Source of the DNA: Vreelandella lutescens
GTDB taxonomy: Bacteria; Pseudomonadota; Gammaproteobacteria; Pseudomonadales; Halomonadaceae
NCBI RefSeq assembly: GCF_014640815.1
Contig: NZ_BMHM01000004.1
Location: 62,001-126,000, forward strand
Direction: 5' to 3'
DNA length: 64,000 nucleotides
Part shown: positions 39,374-47,840 of the stretch, piece after piece
Numbering within the stretch: position 1 is the first letter of the stretch
How the letters are laid out: every line of letters begins with the position of its first letter
Notes under the pieces: generated by a model
The model's database searches: none
What the model was told of the DNA's origin: nothing
Seen by the model: only the letters and a program-made list of their open reading frames with translations
Made by a program: the position numbers and the translations under genes

Positions 39374-39432
39374 CGCGGGGGGTGGATCCTCTTTTACTCT
39401 CGGGCTTTTTTCACACTATCTGGAAACGTAAC

Positions 39433-40341
39433 ATGACACGTTGCTCGCTACTCGGCCACATTGTCGCGCAGCCATGTCCCAGCCATCGCCAGCGCGAGGC
39501 GCTGCTGCACTTAGCGGCTGTGTATGATCCTGCCTTACAGCCTGCGCTGCAGAATGCCTTAACGATGACCAAGGCTGAGCCTAATGCTCATTGGCAGGGC
39601 CTATGGGTAGCGATGGATGGTGACAACATAGCGGCCGCCGCCTGGGTCCAGCCGCTGGCGAACCAAACGGCGCAGCTATGGTTACCCAAGCAGAATAACG
39701 CCATCGCTCGCGCGCTGTTGGATGGCTTGCAGGATTGGGTAAATGAGCAGCCGATCACGCTCTGTCATGTGGCCTTACCTGCGCCTTGGGCAGCATGGGA
39801 AAAGACGCTGGTGGAGAGTGGCATGCGCGTGCTGGCAACGCTAGAGCATCTGGTTTGGCGGTGTCAGACGGTGCGAATGCCTGACACATCACTCACCCTA
39901 CACCCCTTCGAAGAACTCACGCGAACCCAACAGTTGGCGTTACTAGCGCGGGTGGGCGAAGCGTCCTTGGATTGCCCGGCCCTTCGCGAAGCAGTGCCGG
40001 TTAAAACACTGTTAGCAGGTTTTGATGCCCAGGCAACCTCTGCCATGATGCCTACCCCTCGCCACTGGTTTCGGCTCGAGCACCAGGGTGAGACCATTGG
40101 GGTCCTACTTCTTGCCACTCAACAGCCACGCTGGAGCCTACAGTTAATGGGGCTTGTGCCTGAATGGCGCGGTCAAGGCCTTGGGCAAGTGGTTATTCAG
40201 CAGGCCCAAGCATTAGCAGCTCAATGCGGAGCAAAGCGACTTGCCCTGACGGTGGATGCGCAAAATACGCCCGCACAGCGTGTTTATGCCCGAGCAGGGA
40301 TGAAAAAGGAGATGCAGGAACGTCTACTGGCGTGGTGCTAA
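39433..40341 (+). CDS. GNAT-family N-acetyltransferase
   Basis: Predicted acetyl-CoA-dependent acetyltransferase, 302 residues, with one recognisable GNAT domain at the C-terminal end (about 205-300). The acetyl-CoA loop reads R-G-Q-G-L-G-Q-V-V, preceded by M-G-L-V-P-E-W and followed by L-T-V-D-A-Q-N-T-P-A-Q-R-V-Y-A-R-A-G-M, typical of the fold. The N-terminal ~190 residues are divergent and could be a degenerate second GNAT copy. Substrate is unknown. ATG 39433 is chosen, since earlier in-frame starts run back into the regulator's promoter; the ribosome site is weak. Confidence 0.8.
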   Translation: MTRCSLLGHIVAQPCPSHRQREALLHLAAVYDPALQPALQNALTMTKAEPNAHWQGLWVAMDGDNIAAAAWVQPLANQTAQLWLPKQNNAIARALLDGLQDWVNEQPITLCHVALPAPWAAWEKTLVESGMRVLATLEHLVWRCQTVRMPDTSLTLHPFEELTRTQQLALLARVGEASLDCPALREAVPVKTLLAGFDAQATSAMMPTPRHWFRLEHQGETIGVLLLATQQPRWSLQLMGLVPEWRGQGLGQVVIQQAQALAAQCGAKRLALTVDAQNTPAQRVYARAGMKKEMQERLLAWC

Positions 40342-40547
40342 TAACGCCAATAGAGTAGGAAACACCCTGTTCAAACACGGCATAGGTTGAATTGCCGCGC
40401 TTAGTAGCATTTTCTTACTCTTTACGTTCTCGGTATACTAACTCTATATGCACGTCTAGGCGTCTCGGTTGCCAAAGTGGTGAGTGGCGCTGCCGCGCAC
40501 AGGGGTTAAGCACAACGTTTTATGACAAAACTCAAGAGGTGGTGAGA

Positions 40548-41360
40548 GTGAAATCTAAGCTGATCATGAGCGGGCTGGCGGCCCTGGGCGTCATGGCAGG
40601 CACATCCGGTGCTTATGCCCAAGATGCTGAACGTGACGCAATTGCTGAGCGCCTAGCGCCGGTAGGACAACTCTGCCTTCAAGGCCAAGACTGTGGTACG
40701 GCGGCGGCACCTGCGGCGGCCAGCAGTGGCGGTGGTGGCGAAGTTGATGGTGCAGGGATTTACAACAACGTGTGTATGGCGTGTCACGAAACGGGCGCAG
40801 CCGGTGCCCCCGTACGCGGTGACGAGGCGGCTTGGGCAGAGCGCACTGAACAAGGCTTTGCCACGCTGCTGGAGCACTCCATTAACGGTATTGGCGCGAT
40901 GCCTGCCCGTGGCGGTAACCCCAACCTCTCTGACGAAGAGATGGAAGCGGCCGTTGCTCACTTGGTCTCTCCCGTGATGGAAGTGCCGGAACTGGGCGGC
41001 GGCGAAGAAGCGGCAGCAGAAGCGACTGACGAAAGCGCGAGCGATGATATGGCTGCCGCTGACGATGCAGCCACAGCAGAGCCTGCTGCGGAAGAAGCCG
41101 CTGCCGGTGGCGATAGCGGTTTAGACGGTGAAGCACTCTACGCCAGCATCGGCTGCGCGGCATGTCATGCTGCTGGTGTGGCTGGCGCTCCCTTGATTGG
41201 CGATGCCGATGCCTGGGGCCCGCGTATTGAACAGGGTACTGACGCACTCTACCAAAGCGTTTTCAATGGTAAGGGCATCATGCCGCCCCGTGGCGGTAGC
41301 AGCGCTTCCGATGAAGAGATTATGGCTGTCGTAGACTACATGGTCTCGCAAGTACAGTAA
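40548..41360 (+). CDS. Secreted diheme cytochrome c (cytochrome c5-like, two domains)
   Basis: Periplasmic electron carrier, 270 residues. A signal peptide ends at G-A-Y-A-Q. Each domain has one heme motif: C-M-A-C-H (about residue 78) and C-A-A-C-H (about 203). Each is followed by a candidate Met ligand, I-G-A-M-P-A-R-G-G and G-I-M-P-P-R-G-G. The two are joined by a long Ala/Glu/Asp low-complexity linker (about 150-190). The start is GTG 40548, set by AAGAGG eight bases upstream; an in-frame GTG six bases earlier is too close. Domains resemble CycB/cytochrome c5 proteins. The physiological partner is unknown. Confidence 0.9.
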   Translation: MKSKLIMSGLAALGVMAGTSGAYAQDAERDAIAERLAPVGQLCLQGQDCGTAAAPAAASSGGGGEVDGAGIYNNVCMACHETGAAGAPVRGDEAAWAERTEQGFATLLEHSINGIGAMPARGGNPNLSDEEMEAAVAHLVSPVMEVPELGGGEEAAAEATDESASDDMAAADDAATAEPAAEEAAAGGDSGLDGEALYASIGCAACHAAGVAGAPLIGDADAWGPRIEQGTDALYQSVFNGKGIMPPRGGSSASDEEIMAVVDYMVSQVQ

Positions 41361-41405
41361 GTGGCCGTCTTACCCTATACGTAGGGTAGGGCAGTCAGCC
41401 TCTAT

Positions 41406-41452
41406 AAAATATCCACAGGTGGGTAATCCAAACCCCCTGTGGATATTTTTTT
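41406..41452 (+). terminator. Terminator between the cytochrome gene and rep
   Basis: 14-bp stem AAAATATCCACAGG / CCTGTGGATATTTT with a 16-base loop, then more T. It lies 46 bases after the cytochrome stop and between convergent genes. The arms happen to resemble DnaA boxes. Confidence 0.88.
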
Positions 41453-41481
41453 GCGCGATACATCGCGCTTGGCCAGCACGC

Positions 41482-43551
41482 TTATCCCAGCAGCGAGCGC
41501 AGTCCGGCAATCGCATCTTTACCGCGTGCCTGCTTTTTCTCCGGGTCCTCTTTATCGGCGCGGCCCTCCCACTCCAAGTCATCCGCGGGCAGCTCATCCA
41601 AAAAGCGGCTGGGTTGGCAGTCCATCAGCTCGCCATAGGCCTTGCGCTGGCGGGCCAGCGTCAGCGTCAGTGTGCGCCGGGCGCGGGTGATGCCCACGTA
41701 GGCTAAGCGCCGTTCTTCTTCTACGGTGCCCATCTCGATGGCGTTGCGGTGGGGCAGCAAATCCTCTTCCCAGCCCATCAAGTAAACGTGCGGAAACTCC
41801 AACCCTTTCGAGGCGTGCATGGTGAGCAGCTGCACTCGGTCCGAGTCATCCTCCTCTGCTTGCTGTTCGAGAATATCTCGCAGCACCAGGCGCGAAATGG
41901 CCGCTTCCACCCCGTCGGTTTCCGTTTCGGTGGAATCGGTGGCGTCTTCCGGGTCGCGGTTCAGCGACTTCTCCAACTGGTCGATCAAAATCCACACGTT
42001 GGCCATGCGCCGTTCGGCGATGGTGGGAGCACTGGCGTTTTGGTAGAGCCATGCCTCGTAATCCATATCCCGCAGCATATCGCGGATCGCGGCAATGGCA
42101 TCGCCCTGGTCCATCCGTTTGCGAACGCCATCGATAAAGTGGGTAAAGCGCGAGAGCCGCTCCACGGCGCGGGTAGGTAGGGTTTGCTCAAGCCCTAACT
42201 CATGGCAGGCAGAAAACAGTGAGATCGAGCGCTCGGTGGCATAGTTGGCGAGTTTTTCCAGCGTGCCGGGGCCTACTTCGCGGCGGGGCACGTTCACAAT
42301 ACGCAAGAAAGCGTTGTCGTCGGCGGGATTAATCAGCAGGCGCAGGTACGCCATGGCGTCTTTGATCTCGTTACGAGAGAAAAACGACGTGCCGCCGGAG
42401 AGCTTGTACGGGATCTGATAGTGCTGCAGCTTTAGCTCCAGTAGCCGCGCCTGGAAGTTGCCCCGGTAGAGCACCGCAAAATCGCGCCATTCGGCTTTTT
42501 CTTTGATACGCCGGGTGAGCATCTCACTGGCGACTCGCTCGGCCTCAGCCTCTTCATGGCGGTTCACCACCACGCGAATCGGCGCGCCGTCGCCCATATC
42601 CGACCATAGGGTTTTGTCGTAGACGTGAGGGTTGTTGGCAATCAGCGTGTTGGCGGCGCGCAGGATGGTGCCGGTGGAGCGGTAGTTCTGCTCTAACTTG
42701 ATAACCTTCAGGCGCGGAAAATCCTCCCCTAGCGTGACCAAGTTCTCTGGCCGTGCGCCCCGCCACGCGTAAATCGACTGGTCGTCATCGCCTACCACGG
42801 TAAAGGTGGCCCGTTCCGCCATCAGCAGCTTTACCAGCAGGTACTGGGAGACGTTGGTGTCTTGGTACTCATCCACCAGCATGTAGTGGATTTTGCGCCG
42901 CCAGCGGGCCAGCGCCTCAGGGTCGCGCTGTAAGAGCACCACCGGCAGTAGAATCAGGTCGTCGAAATCCACCGCGTTGTAGGCTTTTAGGTGACGAACG
43001 TAGGCTTCATAGACGCGCGCGGCGAAGTGTTCGTCATCGTCGGCAGCGAACGAGAGTGCATCCCCCGGCAGCACCAGGTCGTTTTTCCAAGTCGAAATTT
43101 TGGCCTGCACGGCGTTAATCTGCTCGGCGTCTACCTGGGCATCCTTGTTCATCAAATCCCGCAGCAGCGCCTTGGCATCCTCCGGGTCGAACAGCGAAAA
43201 CCCCGGCTTGTAGCCCAGGGTTTTCAGCTCGCCGCGAATGATATTGAGCCCCAGGTTGTGAAACGTCGAAACCGTTAGCCCGTGGCCCTCTTTGCCCTTC
43301 AGCATCTGGCCCACCCGCTCTTTCATCTCTCGGGCAGCTTTGTTGGTAAAGGTCACCGCGGCAATTTTGCGTGCGCTCATGCCACACTCTTGCACGAGGT
43401 AGGCAATCTTGGTGGTGATGACGCTGGTTTTGCCCGACCCCGCGCCCGCCAGTACCAGGCAGGGGCCATCGATGTAGCGCACCGCTTCTTGCTGGCGTGG
43501 GTTGAGCCCTTTGATACGGCTAAGAATGCTCTTTGGCGGTTGGGGCGTCAT
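41482..43551 (-). CDS. rep: Rep, ATP-dependent DNA helicase (UvrD/PcrA superfamily 1)
   Basis: 3'-5' DNA helicase helping replication forks pass obstacles, 689 residues. Motif Ia/Walker A A-G-A-G-S-G-K-T lies at about residues 36-43 after the Q motif L-N-P-R-Q-Q-E-A-V. DExx box is V-D-E-Y-Q-D-T-N, followed by G-D-D-D-Q-S-I-Y-A-W-R-G-A and, at the C-terminal end, T-M-H-A-S-K-G-L-E-F and V-G-I-T-R-A-R-R. The spacing and the opening R-I-K-G-L-N-P-R match Rep rather than UvrD. The gene stands alone, convergent to the cytochrome gene. Confidence 0.94.
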   Translation of the reverse strand: MTPQPPKSILSRIKGLNPRQQEAVRYIDGPCLVLAGAGSGKTSVITTKIAYLVQECGMSARKIAAVTFTNKAAREMKERVGQMLKGKEGHGLTVSTFHNLGLNIIRGELKTLGYKPGFSLFDPEDAKALLRDLMNKDAQVDAEQINAVQAKISTWKNDLVLPGDALSFAADDDEHFAARVYEAYVRHLKAYNAVDFDDLILLPVVLLQRDPEALARWRRKIHYMLVDEYQDTNVSQYLLVKLLMAERATFTVVGDDDQSIYAWRGARPENLVTLGEDFPRLKVIKLEQNYRSTGTILRAANTLIANNPHVYDKTLWSDMGDGAPIRVVVNRHEEAEAERVASEMLTRRIKEKAEWRDFAVLYRGNFQARLLELKLQHYQIPYKLSGGTSFFSRNEIKDAMAYLRLLINPADDNAFLRIVNVPRREVGPGTLEKLANYATERSISLFSACHELGLEQTLPTRAVERLSRFTHFIDGVRKRMDQGDAIAAIRDMLRDMDYEAWLYQNASAPTIAERRMANVWILIDQLEKSLNRDPEDATDSTETETDGVEAAISRLVLRDILEQQAEEDDSDRVQLLTMHASKGLEFPHVYLMGWEEDLLPHRNAIEMGTVEEERRLAYVGITRARRTLTLTLARQRKAYGELMDCQPSRFLDELPADDLEWEGRADKEDPEKKQARGKDAIAGLRSLLG

Positions 43552-43659
43552 GGCGAAGGGTGACCTCTACAAGTGTTTCGGGGCAATTTCTATTACAATC
43601 AGCGACGCTGACGAAGGCGCAGCAGGCAAATACAGCAGGTAACTCATAGGCAGGTGGTG

Positions 43660-44130
43660 ATGTTTGAAGTAGCGCTATTCGAGCCGCGCATGGCTCCCAA
43701 TACGGGCAACATTATGCGCCTGGTGGCGAACAACGGCTGCCGTCTTCATTTGATCGAGCCGCTGGGCTTTGATCTCGAAGAGAAAAAGCTGCGCCGCGCT
43801 GGTTTAGACTACCGCGACCTTGCCAACGTGACCCGTCACGCGGATTTTACGGCGTTTTACACCGCCATGCAGGGGCGCACCATCTGGGCGATTACCACCA
43901 AAGGCACCCGCGCCCACAGCGATGCTAGCTTCGCACCGGGGGATGTACTGCTGTTCGGCTCCGAAACCGCCGGGCTATCTCCAGAAGTGCACGCCATGCT
44001 TCCGGCGGAGCATAAACTGCGCATCCCCATGCAGCCTAATAACCGTAGTTTGAATCTCTCCAACGCGGTAGCGGTGGTGAGCTATGAAGCGTGGCGCCAG
44101 CAGGATTACGCCGGCGCCCTCGCGATCTAG
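43660..44130 (+). CDS. trmL: TrmL, tRNA (cytidine/uridine-34-2'-O)-methyltransferase
   Basis: SPOUT-class methyltransferase, 156 residues, modifying the wobble base of leucine tRNAs. The trefoil-knot SAM site is visible in [10 protein letters not shown] and [19 protein letters not shown]. The N-terminal [13 protein letters not shown] is also characteristic. ATG 43660 is used in place of two GTG codons just before it, because these lie within the AGGTGG ribosome site. It is convergent with pyrE. Confidence 0.95.
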   Translation: MFEVALFEPRMAPNTGNIMRLVANNGCRLHLIEPLGFDLEEKKLRRAGLDYRDLANVTRHADFTAFYTAMQGRTIWAITTKGTRAHSDASFAPGDVLLFGSETAGLSPEVHAMLPAEHKLRIPMQPNNRSLNLSNAVAVVSYEAWRQQDYAGALAI

Positions 44131-44132
44131 AT

Positions 44133-44798
44133 TTATCCGGCAATGCCGTATTGGTCGCGGTAAGCGCGTACCGCATCGGCGTAGGCGAGCATCTCGCCGC
44201 CTGCGTGCTCTTCAAGATACGTCAGCACTTGCTCAAGGGTGACGATGCTGACCACCGGCATGCCGTACTGGGCTTGTACTTCCTGAATGGCGCTCTGTTC
44301 GCCCTGGCCGCGCTCCTGGCGGTCGAGGGCAATGATCACCCCACCGGCACGAGCACCGCTCTGCTCAATAAGGCCCATCACTTCACGGATCGCGGTGCCT
44401 GCGGTGATCACGTCATCAATGATCAAAATATCGCCAGACAGCGGCGCGCCCACAATGTTGCCACCTTCGCCGTGGGTTTTGGCCTCTTTGCGATTGAAGG
44501 AGTAGGGCATATCCAGGTCGTGGTGGTCGGCCAGCGCCGCCGCAGTGACCGCCGCCAGTGGAATGCCTTTATAAGCTGGGCCAAACAGCACGTCAGCTTT
44601 CAAGCCACTATCCACAATCGCCTGGGCGTAAAAGCGGCCCAGTTTGGCCAGCGCCCGACCGGTTTGAAACAGCCCGGCATTGAAAAAGTAGGGGCTAACG
44701 CGGCCAGATTTCAGCGTAAACTCGCCAAACTTAAGTACGCCCTGTTCAATGGCAAAAGCAATGAAATCGCGCTGGTAGGGTTGTAGAGTGGTGGCCAC
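44133..44798 (-). CDS. pyrE: PyrE, orotate phosphoribosyltransferase
   Basis: Cytosolic enzyme of pyrimidine synthesis joining orotate to PRPP, 221 residues. It starts L-Q-P-Y-Q-R-D-F-I and has [17 protein letters not shown]. The PRPP-binding motif [13 protein letters not shown] is at about residues 120-132. GTG 44798 is the likely start: GAGGA lies six bases before, and the usual family N-terminus begins there, whereas a GTG at 44834 would add 12 unmatched residues. It is divergent from the Crc gene, an association also known in Pseudomonas. Confidence 0.96.
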   Translation of the reverse strand: MATTLQPYQRDFIAFAIEQGVLKFGEFTLKSGRVSPYFFNAGLFQTGRALAKLGRFYAQAIVDSGLKADVLFGPAYKGIPLAAVTAAALADHHDLDMPYSFNRKEAKTHGEGGNIVGAPLSGDILIIDDVITAGTAIREVMGLIEQSGARAGGVIIALDRQERGQGEQSAIQEVQAQYGMPVVSIVTLEQVLTYLEEHAGGEMLAYADAVRAYRDQYGIAG

Positions 44799-44939
44799 GG
44801 CATTCCTCACTAAGCGGTAGGTTTCAATCGGCACGAAAGCAACAATAAAAGTAGGGTAAATGGCAAGTTTTACTCGCTGCCTTTACCCAAACGTCTAAAC
44901 GTCGGGTATCATACAGCAGCGACGCAAAAGGGACGATTT

Positions 44940-45707
44940 ATGAAAATTGCCAGCATCAATGTCAATGGTATACGTGATGCCGTCGACCGTGGCTTCCTGG
45001 ACTGGCTGGCTCAGCAGGATGCCGACGTGGTCTGCGTGCAGAACATCAAGGCGAAAAGTTTTGAACTGGGTGACCACATCCTTTATCCGGAAGGCTACGA
45101 AGGCTACTTCCTGGATGCCGAGGAGGATGGTTTCTCCGGTGTGGCACTCTATTGCCGCAAAATCCCCAAAGCCATTATGTACGGCCTGGGGTTTCCTCAG
45201 TGCGACCACGAAGGACGCTTTCTGCAGGCGGATTATGACCGCTTCAGCATTGCCACCTTCCTGATGCCTGATGGAAGTGACCAAAAAGCCAAGCAGGCGT
45301 TTATGGAGCAGTACCAAGAGTACCTGACGAAGATGTCGCGCAAACGCCGCGAATACATCATCTGCGGTACCTGGCACATTGCCCATAAAACCGTGGATTT
45401 GGCCAACTGGTCGGACAACCAGCTCACCTCGGGCTTCCGCCCGGAAGAGCGTGCCTGGATGGATCAGGTGCTTGGCCCCACCGGCTTTATCGACACTTTC
45501 CGCGAAATTAATCGCGATGCTGGCGAGTACACCTGGTGGCCAAAGCTTGACCAAGACGTGCCCCGTGACCGTCAAGAAGGCTGGCGGATCGACTACCAAC
45601 TGGTCGGCCCCAACTTCCGTCGTCACGTGGTGGACGCGTGGATTGATTACGATGCGACCTTCTCTGAGTTCGCACCGCTGATCGTTGAGTATGATCTAGC
45701 GCTTTAA
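44940..45707 (+). CDS. crc: Crc-type catabolite-repression protein (exonuclease III fold, degenerate active site)
   Basis: Cytosolic protein, 255 residues, with the exonuclease III fold (I-A-S-I-N-V-N-G-I-R near residue 3). In place of the catalytic residues it has Q34-N35 where nucleases have Q-E, C142-G143-T144-W145-H146 where they have G-D-x-N, and S242-E243-F244-A245-P246 where they have S-D-H-x-P. The nuclease cannot work as usual. This is the pattern of Pseudomonas Crc, which with Hfq represses translation of catabolic mRNAs, and the pyrE/rph neighbours are the same as there. Function here is inferred from these points. Confidence 0.85.
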   Translation: MKIASINVNGIRDAVDRGFLDWLAQQDADVVCVQNIKAKSFELGDHILYPEGYEGYFLDAEEDGFSGVALYCRKIPKAIMYGLGFPQCDHEGRFLQADYDRFSIATFLMPDGSDQKAKQAFMEQYQEYLTKMSRKRREYIICGTWHIAHKTVDLANWSDNQLTSGFRPEERAWMDQVLGPTGFIDTFREINRDAGEYTWWPKLDQDVPRDRQEGWRIDYQLVGPNFRRHVVDAWIDYDATFSEFAPLIVEYDLAL

Positions 45708-45736
45708 GCGTTAGCTACTTCCCGCGTCGCACCGCC

Positions 45737-45763
45737 AACAGGCCAGCTTACCGCTGGCCTGTT
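45737..45763. terminator. Bidirectional hairpin between crc and rph
   Basis: Perfect 11-bp stem AACAGGCCAGC / GCTGGCCTGTT with a 5-base loop, lying between the convergent gene ends. T tracts are short in both directions. Confidence 0.65.
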
Positions 45764-45794
45764 GCGTTTCAGGGCTCTGTAATACCGAGTTCCC

Positions 45795-46532
45795 TTAACC
45801 GCGAATCCCCAGCGCTTCACGCTGCTTCTCACGCAGTTCATCACCGGCTTTCTCGGCCAAATCCAGCATCGCGTTCAGCTCTTTACGGTTAAAAGCGCCC
45901 GCTTCCGCCGTGCCCTGTACTTCAATCAGCTCGCCGCCTTCGGTCATCACCACGTTCAGGTCGGTGTCGGCTTTGCTATCTTCAGGGTAATCCAGGTCTA
46001 GCACCGGCACGCCTTTGTAGATGCCTACTGAGATCGCGCTGACCAGCTGCTTGAAGGGGTCGCCTTTGATCTTTTTTTCTCGCTGAAGGTAGCGAATCGC
46101 ATCCACCAGCGCCACGCAGCCGCCGGTAATGGCCGCCGTGCGCGTGCCGCCATCGGCCTGGATCACATCGCAATCCACGGTAATGGTGAACTCGCCCAGC
46201 TTCTTCAAATTCACCGCTGCGCGCAGGCTACGGCCAATCAGGCGCTGAATCTCCAGCGTGCGGCCACCCTGCTTGCCCTGGGTCGCTTCACGGTTGCTGC
46301 GGGAGTGAGTGGCGCGGGGCAGCATGCCGTACTCAGCGGTAATCCACCCCTGATGTTTACCGCGCAGCCAGCGCGGCACGCCCGCTTCCACGCTCGCATT
46401 ACACAGCACCTTGGTATCGCCAAACTCCACCAGCACGGAGCCTTCCGCATGGCGGGTGTAATCACGGGTTAAGCGAATTTCACGGAGCTGGTCGGCCTCG
46501 CGACCGCTGGGGCGAACAACATCAGGACGCAT
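45795..46532 (-). CDS. rph: Rph, RNase PH
   Basis: 3'-5' phosphorolytic exoribonuclease that trims tRNA precursor ends, 245 residues. Start is [11 protein letters not shown]. Signatures include [16 protein letters not shown] and [11 protein letters not shown], and the phosphate-binding region [18 protein letters not shown]. Length fits intact RNase PH (238-245). It is divergent from yicC, as in many gammaproteobacteria. Confidence 0.97.
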   Translation of the reverse strand: MRPDVVRPSGREADQLREIRLTRDYTRHAEGSVLVEFGDTKVLCNASVEAGVPRWLRGKHQGWITAEYGMLPRATHSRSNREATQGKQGGRTLEIQRLIGRSLRAAVNLKKLGEFTITVDCDVIQADGGTRTAAITGGCVALVDAIRYLQREKKIKGDPFKQLVSAISVGIYKGVPVLDLDYPEDSKADTDLNVVMTEGGELIEVQGTAEAGAFNRKELNAMLDLAEKAGDELREKQREALGIRG

Positions 46533-46651
46533 AGCACCTCACATCATGTTTAAAGTGGAAAAGCCCTCTATTGTACACGTCTGAGCGTGCGCGGATGGGC
46601 CTATCGGTTAGACTGTTCGGAATCACATTGATGGAAAGGATGCATCGACTT

Positions 46652-47530
46652 ATGGCCGCTTCCCGCCGCGTACACAGCATGACCGCCTTCGCCCGCACCG
46701 AGCAGGCCGCCCCGTTTGGCACCCTGCAGGTCGAGATTCGCTCGGTGAACCAGCGCTACCTAGAGCCGCACTTTCGCCTACACGAAAGCCTGCGGGATTT
46801 AGAGCCGGTGCTGCGCGAAGCACTGCGCACGCGCCTGGCCCGTGGCAAGGTAGAGTGCAGCCTGCGGTTCGAAAGCGCCGATACCGCCCAAGCACCGGCA
46901 GTGAACGCCCAGCGCCTAAAAGAGATAGCCGACGCCCTGGCGGCCATTCAGCAGCAGGTGCCCAGCGCCGTGCCGCCCACCACGCTGGCGCTGCTCAACC
47001 AGCCCGGCGTGATGGAAACCCAGCACCTGGACCAAGACGCCATCAAAGCCGCCGCCAAAGCGCTGTTTAACCAAGCGCTGGATGAGCTGATTGACGCCCG
47101 CGCCCGCGAAGGCGAAAAGCTGGCCGAGATGATCACCACCCGCCTAGACGCGGTGAGCGAGCAAGTGGCCACCGTACGCAGCCTGCTCCCGCAGATTCTG
47201 GAACGCCAGCGTGCCCAACTGCTAGAGCGTCTAGAAGTCGCCAAAACCGAACTCGACCCCCAACGCCTGGAAGCCGAGCTGGTACTGGTAGCCCAAAAAG
47301 CCGATGTGGACGAAGAGCTAGACCGCCTCACGGCGCACATTGAAGAAGTGCGCCACCAGCTCACCCAAAAAGGCCCCAAAGGCCGCCGCTTGGACTTCCT
47401 AATGCAGGAGCTTAACCGGGAAGCCAATACGCTCTCGTCTAAATCCGTGGTGGCTGAGACGACCCGCTGCGCGGTGGAGCTGAAGGTGCTGATTGAGCAG
47501 ATGCGGGAGCAGATTCAGAATATTGAGTGA
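46652..47530 (+). CDS. yicC: YicC/YloC-family protein (putative endoribonuclease)
   Basis: Cytosolic protein of 292 residues. The N-terminus S-M-T-A-F-A-R and R-S-V-N-Q-R-Y-L-E-P-H-F-R match YicC, and the C-terminal DUF1732 block has G-R-R-L-D-F-L-M-Q-E-L-N-R-E-A-N-T-L-S-S-K-S (split over about 268-290). E. coli YicC is reported to be an RNase acting on some small RNAs. ATG 46652 was selected since it lies within reach of AAAGGA and keeps the family start; earlier in-frame codons from 46571 onwards add unmatched sequence. The gene normally followed by gmk is here followed by the restriction island. Confidence 0.9.
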   Translation: MAASRRVHSMTAFARTEQAAPFGTLQVEIRSVNQRYLEPHFRLHESLRDLEPVLREALRTRLARGKVECSLRFESADTAQAPAVNAQRLKEIADALAAIQQQVPSAVPPTTLALLNQPGVMETQHLDQDAIKAAAKALFNQALDELIDARAREGEKLAEMITTRLDAVSEQVATVRSLLPQILERQRAQLLERLEVAKTELDPQRLEAELVLVAQKADVDEELDRLTAHIEEVRHQLTQKGPKGRRLDFLMQELNREANTLSSKSVVAETTRCAVELKVLIEQMREQIQNIE

Positions 47531-47765
47531 TGGAACATTAGTTTTGTTTAATTGATAAGAGCAATTTATCGCCCAGCTCAATCTAGAATAGCGATTTTAC
47601 TCTCTTTAGATGGGCGTTAAAATTATGGCCCTAGATCCTGGGCGGCTTCCTAAACGTTGCAAAGCAACCTTGGTATTATCAATGGTCGTCTACTACTGAT
47701 GTGACGTAAAGGCCAACTTGCCCATAGTCAAGGTCCGCTGCAGTAGTTTCAGTCTTAGGAGGTAG
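47531..47765 (+). promoter_or_regulatory. Leader and probable promoter region of the hsd operon
   Basis: About 235 bases between yicC and the first possible coding start of the restriction locus. It is more AT-rich than neighbours (notably 47540-47625). A conventional promoter is expected here, but no clear -35/-10 pair or operator was identified. No terminator hairpin is visible after yicC, so read-through from yicC is possible. Confidence 0.4.
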
Positions 47766-47840
47766 ATGAGCGGGCGAGAGCTGATATGGCAGATGACGAT
47801 GACCATAAGCACAAATAAAGGGATGCGCCTCGATGAATAA
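47766..47840 (+). CDS. Possible 24-codon leader peptide overlapping the hsdR start
   Basis: Short frame with an excellent ribosome site (AGGAGG, three bases... spaced just before ATG 47766) coding M-S-G-R-E-L-I-W-Q-M-T-M and ending M-R-L-D-E. Its TAA (47838-47840) overlaps the hsdR ATG (47833). hsdR itself has only a distant GGG upstream, so translation of this leader may feed ribosomes to hsdR. No homology is known to me; it may instead be just an efficient ribosome-loading site. Confidence 0.35.
   Translation: MSGRELIWQMTMTISTNKGMRLDE

Noticed and set aside
41406..41452. DnaA-box-like sequences (ATATCCACA in both arms)
   Set aside because: They are the two arms of a terminator stem between convergent genes, and there is no cluster of further boxes or AT-rich element.
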